Positions 11,310 to 22,599 are shown, numbered from the stretch's first letter. The stretch is 64,000 nt of DNA from Cephalopachus bancanus (GCA_027257055.1 JAPVLO010000278.1:3038001-3102000), one strand, 5' to 3'. A program made the numbers and translations. The notes: a model not told the origin generated them from the sequence alone.

Positions 11310-12150
11310 TACCATACTGGGCCCTGTTGTTTCTTGCTTGACTCATGAGGCCTCTGGAAAGAGAGTGATCTCAGGTGGGACAGGAGTGAAAGGTCAAGAT
11401 TTACAATGCTTTGCTCGTTTTTACAAGGCAATCTGGAATGTATTATTATTTTTTCCTTCTTTATTTCAGCCTGGGTACTTGTGCCTCTTAAAAACAGCTA
11501 ACCCTTTACCACGGAGGTGATGCAGAAATCCACCAATCAAGTAAGCCTGAAAGCCTTCTGCTTCCTGCAGAGAAATCTATATGTGCCTTCAGCCTCATAA
11601 TTGAGTTGCAAAGGGGAAAAATAAAATTGTTTCCTAGCTGCGTGGAGCCATTCTACCCAACATGCCAATAAAAAGCAAGTGATGTTTTTGTCCATAGGAT
11701 GTCCAGGTTCAGAGTCAGATCCATGAGGCTAAACAAGGGCTAGGTTATTACCAACAAACGATTACACTCCAGGTTGTATTGAACAAAGTGAGATATTTGA
11801 ACTCTTGAGACTAATTGGAAGAGTTCTGAAATGTCAATGTTGACATCCTCTGGATTCCCTGAACCACGGAAACTAACCCTGAATCTTAAAAATGCTGGCT
11901 TCCAGAAAGTCCCATGTTTATATCAGAAGAGGTGAATATTAATCCTAGGCAAGTGGGGCCCTTTTCCACCATCGGGTAGATAGCCATTTGCAATATGGTT
12001 TTTTTTTTTCCAGAAAATTATTGGGACAATCAAGTAAATAATACTTTCCATTCGTAGAGCAATTTAACCTGCAAACCCCCTCCATCCTCAGTCTCAATCA
12101 TTATCTGCAGTGTGTGGAAACAAGTGAATATCGTCTACTTCAAAACAACC
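11310..12150. other. Unique sequence, no gene recognised
   Basis: No repeat or coding feature recognised. Confidence 0.35.
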
Positions 12151-12154
12151 CTCT

Positions 12155-12285
12155 TAAGTTGGGGCGTCCCACTTTAGAGATGAGAAGATCGAGACTCAGA
12201 GGGTTTAGGAGGCTCATCTATATTCACCCAGAACTTAGAGAGTAGGCACAAACCTGCACTGGCTAGTTTCCATCTCGTTTTCTCT
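12155..12285 (-). repeat. MIR SINE remnant, minus orientation
   Basis: ccactttagagatgagaaga, then cgagactcagagggtttagg, the antisense MIR core with the usual spacing. Confidence 0.6.
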
Positions 12286-12289
12286 CCAC

Positions 12290-13030
12290 GGAATCACATT
12301 GCTTCTATCTTAACACAAGCAAGTGCTTTTAAAGGTTAAAAGAGTGACACTGTAATAACTAATTAAATTCATCCCCATACTGTCAGTCATGTCAATATTT
12401 AGGAGTCCTCGCTCTTCTTCGTGGACATAAATCATTTTTACGAGTCCCCGGCTGTCTTTATGACTACAGCAAGCTCTTCTGTGACGGAAGCTCCTGGCTG
12501 CGTCTGATTCACTGATGGATGGATGAAACAGCTGGACCAGTCTTGCAGCATACCCTCTGCTCTCAAGGCCATTTCCATGGCTGTGTCTGAGTGCATCGGA
12601 CTAGCCCAATCTTTCGTCATACTCAGTCTGTTGATTGTACTGGCAGACAAAACAGATGGTTGCCTTCCTGTTGTGATTTCTAGGTTCTTAGGGAAAAGCC
12701 CCTCTTTTTCAATTTCCTTCTATCCCGTCCCTTAAGATTTTAAATCCCTCGAATGAGGATATTTAAAAATTCTATAGTTAGAGACAGGTTTACAGTGCAA
12801 ATACGTTAAAGGACCAGTTCAGGGTAATGAACTTATTCACCAATGACTACGTAAAATATCAAACAATTCTTTTGAAAAGCAGGAGAGACTAAAAGAGAAG
12901 AAGGGGGTCAGGCATAAAAAGCATATCAGAAACCCCCAAAGTTAGTTCATTATTTTGATTACGATAATGCCTGTTAAACCGTATAGGCCCTAGAGAAATG
13001 GATGAGGATCCATTAACAGGTATGATTTTT
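12290..13030. other. Unique sequence, no gene recognised
   Basis: Contains two overlapping 70-codon open frames on opposite strands at 12438-12735, with no recognisable domain. Confidence 0.35.
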
Positions 13031-13034
13031 AAAA

Positions 13035-13175
13035 ATTATTTAGAGCAGTTTTAATGAGGTATAATTAATACACCACAAAATCCACATATTGTAAGCATAC
13101 AATTTAATGACTTTTAGTAAATTTACAGTGGTGCAGCCATTACCACAATTTAGTTTTAGAAACAAGTTTAATTTG
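13035..13175. mobile_element. Old L1M-type fragment
   Basis: ttttaatgaggtataattaa, then acaatttaatgacttttagt, then gtgcagccattaccacaa. This is a common motif series of ancient mammalian L1 3' regions. Orientation not decided. Confidence 0.5.
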
Positions 13176-13179
13176 AATA

Positions 13180-14075
13180 AATAATACTTTGAAGAGGTTA
13201 TACTGCTTGCCCACTGTAACCCTTTATAGGTTTTATTCTTATTGGCATCTGCCTAAATTAGGTTCCAGGTAACACTGGATAAGGGCAGCTGTACTTTTGA
13301 GGAGCTTCTCTTTCTCTGGCTTCTGAATGATTTTGTCCTGGGATTTGGGGGTGAGCTCAGAGCCCAGTCAGTCAGTGCTTAGACTCAGGGAGGGGCTCTT
13401 GGTGTGGACACAGAAGTCCCCGGTCACTTCCACAGCCTGCATGCCCACTACTTGGAAAGTTACAGAGAGCTTCCAGTCACACCTCCGGTTTCCAGAGCCA
13501 GTAGAGCAAGCATGTGATCAGCCCCTCCACCCTACCCTCTCTACACCCACCTCTCCTTGGAAAGCCTGAAGGAAATTGGCCAATGTCTTGGCATTCCATT
13601 CTGGTTGCCAAGTCCCCTTATTGTTTTTGCATTTCTTAGAGACTGTCAGCACAACCTCCCCCCTGACCGCCATGTGACAGGCTGTGCTGTCCTTTATCTC
13701 AGAGCACCAAGTGACTTACCTCATTCCAGGTCTTTCTGTTTCACTGCAAGTCAAGAGAAAAACAGAAAGTGGTCCTATTTTAAGGCAAATGCTAGAACAA
13801 AGAGACTGCTGTGCTTTGCTGGCATTTGTTAGCCCCAGACACGTGTAAAGAATGACTAGGAGCAAATATTTGGTGGAGTACTGAACCTACTTAAACACTA
13901 CGGATTGACTGTTGAGGGTCAAAGTAACAGTTGCAGAGCTGGAGTTAGAGAAAGTCTGGACAAAAAGATATGATGCCTTTACATACATGCTGTTCTCTCT
14001 TTCAAGAATTCTCTCTCCTCTTCTCATCTGTCTTTCCATCTTAGAGTTCCCCAAACCCCAACAACTGACCACTCC
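13180..14075. other. Unique sequence, no gene recognised
   Basis: Contains 80- and 91-codon open frames at 13327-13832 with no support beyond length. Confidence 0.35.
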
Positions 14076-14079
14076 TTTG

Positions 14080-14255
14080 GCCATCTCATTGCTTCCTATG
14101 GCACTTGGTGTAAATTAGGTGTTTCTGGTCACGCCTGTCTCCCTTCCACACCATGAGTTTTCTAGGGGAGGGACCACGTCTATTCATCTTTGTGACCCAG
14201 GTGTGTAACACTGTGTCCAGCAACAGATGATCGGCACTCCACTGACTGGGAAGAG
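14080..14255 (+). repeat. L2 LINE 3' end, plus orientation
   Basis: accatgagttttctagggga, then gggaccacgtctattcatct, then gtgtaacactgtgtccagca: the L2 tail order 'gagctccttgagggcagggac ... cagtgcctggcac'. Confidence 0.6.
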
Positions 14256-14259
14256 ACTG

Positions 14260-14645
14260 TGAAAATAAAGAGGGGCTCACGTTCAGGGCAAGTATTTCCT
14301 TCTTCGGCTATGCTAGTTTGCCGTATTTTACATGGCCAGGGAATGAGGTGTGATCATTTGTTGAATTAAGATATTGTTTTGGACTCAAGAAGCACCCAAT
14401 GTAAACTGCAGGGTTTGATTGCAAGAGAAAGGGCGAGGAGTTTTGGGGAAGGGGCTATCCAAAGTACTAGCCCACTGAGAGCCTAAGAGAACGCAGGTTT
14501 CTAGGCAAAGAGAATAAATTCACTAACTCCACAGCCATGCTTTGTGGGAATAAGGGAGCCCCTCCTCCTTACCTACATGTATAGTAAAATCTATAGCTAT
14601 GACAAGAAATTCAAAGGTGTGCTTTCAAGTTGCAGTTTATGGAAC
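14260..14645. other. Unique sequence, nothing recognised
   Basis: No repeat, gene or RNA recognised. Confidence 0.35.
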
Positions 14646-14649
14646 TGCC

Positions 14650-14755
14650 TTTACCATCTGAATTTTATCTACCATGTCCACCTTTGTATCTCCAATATTT
14701 AACACAGTACCTGGCACATAGCGCATAGTAAATATTTGTTATACAAACGAGTATT
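14650..14755 (+). repeat. L2 LINE 3' end, plus orientation
   Basis: ctttgtatctccaatattta, then acacagtacctggcacatag, then gtaaatatttgttatacaaa: the 3' terminus of L2. Confidence 0.7.
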
Positions 14756-14868
14756 TCATAGTCTGATTGGTTTCCTCCCATAAAATGTGGAGGGTGTTGT
14801 GTGTCCTAAAAACACAAATATACTGGAATGAATTTTCCATCTCACTTGACTAGAAAGTAATATGTGAC

Positions 14869-15165
14869 TATGCCAGGCATAGTGGCTTACACCTGTCATC
14901 CCAGTACTTTGGGAGGCCAAGGCAGGAGGATTGCTTGAGCCCTGGAGTTTGAGACCAGCTGGGGCTACATGGTGAGATCTCGTCTCTACAAAAAAATTAA
15001 AACATTAGCTGCATATGGTGGTGTATGCCGGTGGTCCCAGCTACTTGGAAGGTTGAGGCAGAAGGATCTCCTGAGCCCTGGAGGTCAAGGCTGTGGAGAG
15101 CTGTGATTGTGCCACTGTTCTACAACCTGGGTAACAGGGTGAGAAACTGACTAAAAAGAAAAAGT
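14869..15165 (+). mobile_element. AluJ-like SINE, plus orientation
   Basis: ccaggcatagtggcttacac, then gggaggccaaggcaggagga, a second arm with cccagctacttggaaggttg, and a degraded A-tail. Heavily diverged. Confidence 0.93.
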
Positions 15166-15374
15166 GAACATGATTAATCAGTGGATAGTAAATCTATGGG
15201 AACCAAGACCTGGAGTTCCATCATGGAGGAAATAAAAGGAGTAAAAGTCTCAAAAACCTCAGATATCACAAAGTAACTATTCAACTTCTGCAGGGCCCCC
15301 CAAATGTCTGAGGACTCTGGGGGCTGGTGGGTCATTCAGGAAGACACTTTCATGAAGGGGAGAGAAGGGAACTA

Positions 15375-15560
15375 ATATTTCTTTGACATTTGCTCTGAGG
15401 CAGATATGGGGCCAAATGCGTCCATCTCTCATTTCTGTTTTCACAACAAACCCTACCCGATGGTTATGGTGACCATGACTTTCCAAATGAGGAGGTGAGG
15501 AGCAGAGAGACTTGGTGTCATACTCAAGGTCACTCAGCTAGAACTCGAACACAAATTTAT
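15375..15560 (-). repeat. MIR SINE, minus orientation
   Basis: tttccaaatgaggaggtgag, then actcaaggtcactcagctag, then aactcgaac (antisense of the tRNA-related end). Confidence 0.65.
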
Positions 15561-15564
15561 TTAA

Positions 15565-16195
15565 TTATATTTTTAAAAACTCAGCTTTTCCCAGTCCACT
15601 ATGTCTGGTCCTTTGTTCTTCTGGAGTTTGAGTCCCAGTAAGTCTCAGGGAAGTTATCTCTGCAGTCTGCTCTCCCCAGTGTGGCCCAGAAGAAGCATAG
15701 AACCATGTTCCTTGAGCTGCATTCTGGATCACAAGCACTAGGACTTCTTCACCAATAAGTGGTCTGGCTGCAGCCCAGCCACCAATGTGGGCACGTACCT
15801 ACAAAGCGCTGATCCCAGAGGAAGTGCTTAGGTATCTCTGACTTCACTGGTGGGGCATGGCCCCAGTGCAGAGATGTCTCCTCACTAGCACACAGATACT
15901 TGCCACTCACTCTCAGCAGCAGTTAAACGTGGGGGCTCGAGGAGGGCCATCCAGAGCTGATAGCATGCAAAGACCATGCTCTAGCCTCCATGCTGACACC
16001 CTGGCTGTGAGGCACAGACAGCACAGGGTCTCACTGATTTGTCTCAGCCTTCCTTTATTCAAAGTTCAAAAATGATTTGGGGTGTCAGGCAAGGCCTAGT
16101 GTGGAGGTGCAAGAGGTCAACGTCCAGAGACCAGGTTCCAGCCCCTGTCTGACCATCATGGAGACAGGGGTCAGTGCTGTAGAAGGGCATTCTCT
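15565..16195. other. Unique sequence, no gene recognised
   Basis: No repeat recognised. A 72-codon plus-strand frame at 15857-16075 is unsupported. Confidence 0.35.
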
Positions 16196-16197
16196 CT

Positions 16198-16481
16198 CTC
16201 TTTTTTTTTTTTTTGAGTTGGAATCTCACTCTTTTCACCCAGGCTGGAGTGCAGTGGCACGCTCACAGTCACTGCAGCCTCAACCTGCTGGGCTTAGGCA
16301 ATCCTTCCAAGCTGGAACTACAGATGCACGCCACTACGCCTGGCTAGTTTTTGTGATTTATTGTAGAGACGAGGTCTCACCAAGTTGTGCAGGTTGGTCT
16401 CGAATCCCCAGGCTCAGGCAATCCTCTCACCTCTGTCTCCCAAAGTGCTGGGATTACAGACTGAGCCACCATGTCGGGCTG
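16198..16481 (-). mobile_element. Strepsirrhine-type Alu, minus orientation
   Basis: gagttggaatctcactcttt, linker gatttattgtagagacgagg, and 5' end accatgtcgggctg. Imperfect flanking duplication ggcattct. The right arm lacks about 15 bases around 16310. It provides much of the 154-codon open frame at 16077-16541, which is therefore not a gene. Confidence 0.92.
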
Positions 16482-16589
16482 AAGTGGGGCATTCTTAGGT
16501 ACATTGCTTTTCCTTCGTGGACCCCAGTTCCTCATCTGTAAATTGAAAAGATTTGCTAGATTGTTTCTCAGCATTGCCAAACTTTCTAT

Positions 16590-16770
16590 GATGGTGCAAA
16601 TACTCTATTTCTGCACCATTCAAGACAGTCGTCACAAGCCACCTATGCCTACTTGAAATGTGGTTAGTGTGACTGAATGTTAAATTTTAGTGAATATTGA
16701 TTAATGTAGTTTACACTTAAATAGCCACCTATGGTTTCTGGCTCCTGTATTGGACAGTGAAGTGAGAATC
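16590..16770. mobile_element. hAT-Charlie-type non-autonomous DNA transposon remnant
   Basis: ctacttgaaatgtggttagt, then aatagccacctatggtttct, then ctcctgtattggacagtg. This is the imperfect inverted arrangement of a MER5/MER58-like short element ('caatagccacatgtggctagtggctaccatattggacag'). Confidence 0.6.
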
Positions 16771-16789
16771 CTTTGGCTTTAAGTAGAAG

Positions 16790-17010
16790 AGAAGGAAGCA
16801 GTCTAAGGCAGGATTCCATCTCATCCAAATGTGGGTTCAAATCCCATTCTTCCACCTATGGGTTATGGAGCCAAGTCAAAGCTATTTAACCTCTTCAAGT
16901 CTCAGTGTTTTCTTCTATAAAATGGAGATAATAATGATTTTTGCACAAATGTACTGAGAAAATTAAATGAGATAAGGCATTTAGTATACTGTCTATCACA
17001 TAATGAGGGT
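16790..17010 (+). repeat. MIR SINE, plus orientation
   Basis: gggttcaaatcccattcttc, then ttaacctcttcaagtctcag, then tataaaatggagataataat and gagaaaattaaatgagataa: the full MIR core order. Confidence 0.85.
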
Positions 17011-17377
17011 GACACAGGAACGCTATTAGAAAAAGTTCACGCAATAGTGCAGGAGTGGGAGAGTTTCTTTCCCTGGTGAGTCCCTTACTTTATTCACCAA
17101 CATGCTATATCTAAAATAGAGAGTAAAATGGGAGAAGATGTTTGCAAACTATACATCTGACAAAGGATTAATATCCAGAATCTGCAAAGAACTTAAATCA
17201 GAAAGAAGAAAGAAAATGACCTCATTAAAAAGTGGGCAAATGCCACAAAAACATCTCTCAAAAGATATATACAAATGACCAACAAACATGAGAAAATGCT
17301 CAACACCACTCAACATCAGGGAAATGCAAATTAAAACCACAATGAGACACTACCTTACACCAGATAGAATGGACATT

Positions 17378-17809
17378 TTTTCTTTCTTTCTTTCTTTTTG
17401 AGTTGGAGTCTCACTCTGTCGTCCAGGTTCGAGTGTAGTGGAACACTCGCAGCCACCCCAGTGCCGACATGTTGGGCTCTGGCAATTCTTCCACCTCAGT
17501 CTTTCAAATAGCTGCAATTTTTTTTTTTTTTTTTGAGTCTCACTCTGTCGCCTAGACTGGAGTGCAGTCTCACACTCCTGGCCACCACAGCCTCAACCTG
17601 CTGGGCTCTGGAGATTCTTCCACCTCAGCCTTCCAAGTAGCTGTAACTACAGGAGTGTATTACCATCCTGGTTAATATTTTTTTATTTATTGTAGAGACG
17701 GGGTCTCGCCAAGTTGCCCAGGTTGGTCTCAAATCCACAGGCTCAGGCAATCCACTTGCCTCGGCCTCCCAAAGTGCTGGGATTACAGGCTGAGCCACTG
17801 AGCCTGGCC
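17378..17809 (-). mobile_element. Three-armed Alu in a single target-site duplication, minus orientation
   Basis: A right-arm monomer (17385-17517) is followed directly by a second poly-T and a complete dimer (17518-17809). One perfect 14-base duplication, atagaatggacatt, flanks the whole unit at 17364-17377 and 17810-17823. A plain Alu-into-Alu insertion would leave the remainder of the outer Alu downstream, but none is present. This points to partial internal duplication or unequal recombination. Confidence 0.88.
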
Positions 17810-18480
17810 ATAGAATGGACATTATTAAAAAATAAAACAACAATAGATGCTGGTGTGGATGTGGTGAAAATAGGAATGGTTATATACTGTTGGTGGGAGT
17901 GCAAATTTCACAAAGAACTAAAAGTCGAACTACCCTTCAATCCAGTGATCTCACTCCTGGGTATCTACCCAAAGGAACAGAAGTTGTTATATGAAAAAGA
18001 CACCTGCACCTGCATGCACAGCACAATTCATAATAACAAAGGTGTGGAGTTAATCTAAATGCCCATCAACCAATCAGTGGATAATAAACATGTGGCCTAT
18101 ACACACTATGGGGTACTACTCAGCTATCAAAAGGAATAAAATAATGTCTTTTGCAGCAACTTGGATAGAACTGGGAAACATCATTCTGAGTGAACTAACA
18201 CAGGAACAGAAAACTAAAGACTGCATGTTCTCACCTACAAGTGGGAGTTAAGCTAAGGATCTACAAAGGCACAGAGAAGGGCATCATGGACACTGGAGAC
18301 TCAGAAGGTAGGGGGAAAGGGTGGAGGGACAAAAAATCACCTACTGGGTACATGTGCACAGGTCGGGTGGTAGGCACAGTTTAAGCCCAGACTTCTTTGC
18401 CACCGTACAATGCAATCTTGTAACCAAAAACTATTTGTACCTGATAAAGTTATCAAAATAAAAAGCAAATAAATAAATTT

Positions 18481-18513
18481 GTGTAAAATATAAATAAATA
18501 AATAAATAAAATT
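18481..18513. repeat. (AAAT)n simple repeat, L1 tail
   Basis: taaa units grown from the poly-A tail of the preceding L1. Confidence 0.9.
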
Positions 18514-18514
18514 C

Positions 18515-19050
18515 AGTGTAAGGAAGGAGAGGTTTAAAATCCACTGGGTGGGGCCCTAGAGGGGCAGGTGAGGAGTGATAGCACAGCTCTGCTGACTTTC
18601 CATTTTTCCCAGGGTTGTCCCCGTGTGTGTCATTTGACTGACTGGGTCAAATCACAAGAGATCTAGCTGGATATTCAGATTCCCTCCAATGTGTCTGTGT
18701 TTTGTCATCCTCCCAGCCTTGGACAGGAACAGATCTGACTGGCCAGGGACTGGACAGGAGGCACTGTCCCTGAGATCCACCGTTCACTGGAAGTGAGAGA
18801 GGAGTTCCTAGACATTCTATGACAAATGCACAGTCGAACATACCATGCTGACACTCTCTCTGATGTTTAGTCAATATTTTGGGGCTAGAATATGTAAGCA
18901 GAGATCTACCCACCAGACTACAAGAGAAAGCAGTGGATGAGAGAAATCAGTCCCCAGTTCCCTTTGCCCCCAAATATGCCAGCTCTGAATAATTCATATC
19001 AGCTCCATCTTAATAAATAGCTTCCTGCCCATCCAACCCTCGAAAACATC
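18515..19050. other. Unique sequence, no gene recognised
   Basis: No repeat recognised. An 88-codon minus frame at 18647-18913 is unsupported. Confidence 0.35.
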
Positions 19051-19054
19051 ATTA

Positions 19055-19210
19055 GAATTGCCCGAATAACTTCTTATAATCCCCATCCTCGGGCCATACC
19101 ACATACAATTAAATCAGAAATGGTGAGGATGGGACTCAGGCATCGGTTATTTTTAAAGCCTCCCAGGCAATTCTGGTGTGCAGCTAAGTTTGAGACCAAG
19201 AGTTCGGCGG
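19055..19210. mobile_element. MER5-like hAT remnant
   Basis: aaatcagaaatggtgaggat, then ttaaagcctcccaggcaatt, then ctggtgtgcagctaagtttg: the right part of a MER5-type Charlie element. Confidence 0.6.
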
Positions 19211-19214
19211 GAGA

Positions 19215-19685
19215 AAGATCTGGGTAGAAACTCAGGCATTAACGGCAGGTGAGCCCAGGTCTGTGTCACACACTCAAGGCCAAATCAGAACACGCTGATA
19301 CTTTGCTTAGCACACATCGCTTACTGTGGCTAGACTATTTCTCAGCCAACATCCTCCCCTAATAAAGCTTCATTTGGGCCAGTTCTACATTGTTAGAGTT
19401 GACAGGGAAATGCCCCATAGCGCTGGTGATGGGAGGGGCTGCTGCTTGAAAATCAGGCCTTGAAGAAGATACCAAACATGCTTCAGGAACCCAAAGCCCT
19501 CAACAGAGCCGCTGCAATAACTTCGGCACACTGCCACCTGGTGGGGCCTGGACCCAACTTCATCCCCGTTCTCCATTCTTGGCCACCCACCCCTCCCCAA
19601 ACAGATGTAATTTAGGAAAATGTCATGCATTTTCAATCCAATTTACTGGTGCCTTCCACATTGATCAGACTTCCTTCTCCTTTTT
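19215..19685. other. Unique sequence containing a CTCF core
   Basis: Repeat-free. The notable content is the minus-strand CTCF consensus at 19530-19544. Confidence 0.35.
19530..19544 (-). promoter_or_regulatory. Strong CTCF core motif, 15 of 15 positions
   Basis: The minus strand reads ccaccaggtggcagt, which matches CCASYAGRKGGCRSY at every position. CTCF sites of this quality are often occupied and act in looping or insulation. Occupancy cannot be judged from sequence. Confidence 0.55.
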
Positions 19686-19689
19686 CCTC

Positions 19690-20150
19690 CCATCTGGTTA
19701 ATATAATTATCGCTTTCACATGGCAAAGCCATTTTATGTAATAGCTTTGTTTGTTACTATGGTTACAACTTTAGGAGCACTTTGGAATATAAATCTATCA
19801 TCCCCGAAAGAAGCTTTCTATTTGTCAAGGTGCAGCCCTTATGCGCATCACAAGAGCAGGCTGAGTAGCGGTCATTCGTTTTCTGTCGTAAGGAAAGTGG
19901 CCTTGCTTGGTCTAATTGTATTTGAAAGTTCTCCAAGCCGAGTCTAGACGCTCCTGGGACATCACTGGGTGCTGTCCCACTTTCTCCCCCTGGAATTTTC
20001 CTTCCTGAGTGACGTACCCACGGGAAAGCTCTATCTGAGAGAAAGTGGGAAACATTGGCTGTTGGGCAGCTGCGGCTGCTGGGCCAGAGCCCTCGTGTTG
20101 CATAACTGGAGTTTTTACTGGTCAGTTTGCTCTTGACTGATTTATTTACC
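19690..20150. promoter_or_regulatory. Candidate conserved non-coding element
   Basis: Repeat-free. Includes ggttaatataattatcgc, tttgttactatggttacaac (an RFX/X-box-like ttactatggttac) and ctttggaatataaat. Texture suggests constraint, but the evidence is weak. Confidence 0.2.
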
Positions 20151-20154
20151 AGTT

Positions 20155-20470
20155 AAAGGCAAGGGCTGAGAACATCATCTTCCAGGAGTTAAGTTTCTTT
20201 GAGTGTAATCCTTTCCTTTCATGCATCTGAAGCATCACCCCTTATTTCCTGGTGGAAATGGAGTTTAACCTCCCTTTGGAAAGTGGCAAATGCCCAGCAT
20301 CGGGTTGGATCTGCCACCCTCAGGTGACAAAGCATGGCAGTGTCTCTGCTTTGATAGTGTTTCACACGCAGCTGACTCAGAATGGCCCTCAGAGTACAGA
20401 AATGACATGGCTGTGGAGCTGAGCTGTTCTCCCGTCCTCAATCACTAACAGAGAACCTTGGAGAGTTATG
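20155..20470. other. Unique sequence, nothing recognised
   Basis: No repeat or gene recognised. Confidence 0.35.
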
Positions 20471-20474
20471 GCTT

Positions 20475-20645
20475 AGCTTGCCTTCATGTATAAGCCTCAT
20501 GACAACCCCAAGGTACATGCTGCCATCAGCCTGGCATCACTCCCATTTTACAGAAGTGGAAATTGAGGCTCAGCGGGATTAAGCACTGCCCCAAAGTCAT
20601 GCAACTAATGGGTGGGACTCATTGTCTTTGGAGACTTGAGTTCTG
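20475..20645 (-). repeat. MIR SINE, minus orientation
   Basis: actcccattttacagaagtg, then gaaattgaggctcagcggga, then gtcatgcaactaatgggtgg: an antisense MIR core. Confidence 0.75.
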
Positions 20646-20699
20646 TTTCATTTTAGAAAGCTCTAGTCACTAACTTAACAGAGCTTCACTCTCCAGACT

Positions 20700-21045
20700 C
20701 AAAAAGCAGGGACCAAAGTAAAAGAAAGCAAGCAGCATCAATCCCTTCTCTAGAGCCTTGATTAAAGCAAACAAACATCGGCCATCTTCCCTCTTTAAGA
20801 GAAAGTTATTGGTTTGGTAGCCCATTGGTGAATTTCCAATGACTACTAATTAACTAGCTACGTCATCCAAATTTATCATCACAGAGCAGGTACCTATTTA
20901 TTTACACCACTCACATGGCAGGATAATTTGCAGTTATATAATTTCATGGTAATTATGATTGGAACTGCCATGTAGAAACTAGGCGCTCTGGCGGTACATG
21001 ATTACCAATGACTTGGCTACCCATTAATGATATGATTAGTTATGC
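20700..21045. promoter_or_regulatory. Candidate regulatory element: CCAAT, YY1, CRE and homeodomain motif cluster
   Basis: Five CCAAT/ATTGG pentamers (20808-20812, 20824-20828, 20836-20840, 20958-20962, 21005-21009) lie within about 200 bases, two of them as an inverted cattgg/ccaatg pair. A YY1-type cggccatctt lies at 20779-20788, a CRE-like tacgtcat at 20859-20866, and TAATTA/ATTAAT cores at 20847 and around 21013. It is repeat-free. The mix resembles an enhancer or cryptic promoter. No TATA box plus transcript structure was found. Confidence 0.35.
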
Positions 21046-21049
21046 AAGG

Positions 21050-22595
21050 GACTTTATCTTTTCATTCCCAACTGATAGAGAAGCAGGAACTTTGGAGATA
21101 TCAGGAATATTTATTTCTTCTTCTTCTTCTGGCGGGTAAAGAATGTAGTTGTGCAGGTTCATCCTGTTTCTGGGCATGTCTGGGGTGCCGTGGTGACAGG
21201 GAGCGGGCAGAAGGAGATGTGTGAGCTTGAGCAAAGGGTGCGGGTCCAGAGTTGTACAAGGTTGGTCTCCATGTTGAGCCAGGGCACAGCTGGGAATTGA
21301 CAACTTGGTAGGCAGGGAGTAAGGATGCTCACAGAGCCTGTGCTTGGGCTAAGGGCGCAGAACCCAGGAGAATGAAAAGTCCCTGGTCCCTTGCTGCATT
21401 GGGACTAGGAGAATATAAGCTGCTGAAAGGAAATCAGAGGCAGAGGAGATAGTGAATTCCATATCCTAAGGGTGCTATGGAAAGACATGAGGCTCATATT
21501 TTACATATTGGGCATGTGCCACCCTTCCCCCAAAACCAAAACTGGTCCCAGGCCTGGATTTCTTGGCAATAGTATCCACTCTGTCTCTTCCTCCATGTCC
21601 CCTGGAGTTGAGTGTTCTCTTGAGGTTGCTTTTGCTGTTTATTCTCACTGGATATTGCCAGGCATGGTGAAAAACCCACACAAGAAGGTGCTTGATGGAT
21701 GGAAAGCAAGATAATCACTGGTTCTTAGGACTGCAAGGGGCCCTTCAGTGAGCAGAGGGGAAGCCAAGAATGAGCGAATGTGAGGTCCAAAGTCGCACAA
21801 CAGAAACATGGCCGAGCCAGGCCTGGATACCACATGGGTCACCTCAGAGTGATTTTCCGTAATGCAATTCCTTCATGAGGGAGGAGTCGCTGATGCTTCA
21901 AAATTGAGATGAGGCGAATATAAATAACAGCTATATGGGGAGTGACTCTGCATCCATTATAAAAGCCACTCTGGAGCATTTTTTATTTTCATTTTTTTTA
22001 CCTATTTAATGCTCCTATACAAAGACTCTTGGATCAAATTCCTTCTCGTGGTCAAGAGCAGGCAGACATTTGCTCCCCTGACCTGTAATGTCCCCTACTA
22101 CTAGATAATGAGAACTTTGAAGTCCACAGTAATTCCCCTTTTCTCTGCTTGCTAGGAAGCTGAGAACTCAACTTTTCTTTAGGCAGGAGTTTTCAATAGA
22201 GCATCTTCTCTTTTGCTTGATACCTGTTTTTGTTTTTACATAAATTGTTTTGCTCTTTCTGTACCTGTGTTTTTAGTATAAAATTTCTGGGTACAGGTAT
22301 CAATCGATTAAAAAATAACAAAATAATAATCCTACCCTTGGGGTTCAACCATGAAGAAAATAAAATCGTATATAGAATTTACAGAAGAGTTGGAAGGATC
22401 TCATATTCCGGGTGCTATCCAAATAAGAAGGGGAAGGGAGGAAGTCTCGCTATGAGCGGAAGGAAACAGGAGATCAAGGAGGTCAGCTCTTTTATGATCT
22501 CCACCACAGCCCTGGCAGTACCATCTTGCCCCACTAACCACAGCATCTGAAAGACTTGGAGGCAAAAAAAAGAGATTTGGGATTGGAACACATTT
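21050..22595. other. Unique sequence, no gene recognised
   Basis: No interspersed repeat recognised. A short (TTC)n run lies at about 21113-21130. Overlapping 65-80 codon frames on both strands at 21472-21842 have no recognisable homology. Confidence 0.35.
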
Positions 22596-22599
22596 TATA

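Larger units (their letters stand above)
17118..18513 (+). mobile_element. 5'-truncated L1, plus orientation, interrupted by an Alu
   Basis: The C-terminal end of ORF2 is followed by a 3' UTR and an A-rich tail grading into (AAAT)n. Visible pieces include the codons for aaatcagaaagaagaaagaa-type linker, LLGIYPKEQKLLYEKDTCTC, and gcagcaacttggatagaact near the ORF2 end. Stops and frameshifts make it non-functional. The Alu insertion at 17378-17809 separates 17118-17377 from 17810-18513. The 3' UTR (tgggtacatgtgcacaggtc and following) is of a primate, probably strepsirrhine, L1 type. Confidence 0.93.

Noticed and set aside
10755..11520. 114- and 102-codon plus-strand frames
   Set aside because: Both run through the Alu at 10994-11292.
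16077..16541. 154-codon plus-strand open frame
   Set aside because: Most of it is the antisense Alu at 16198-16481, which commonly gives chance open frames.
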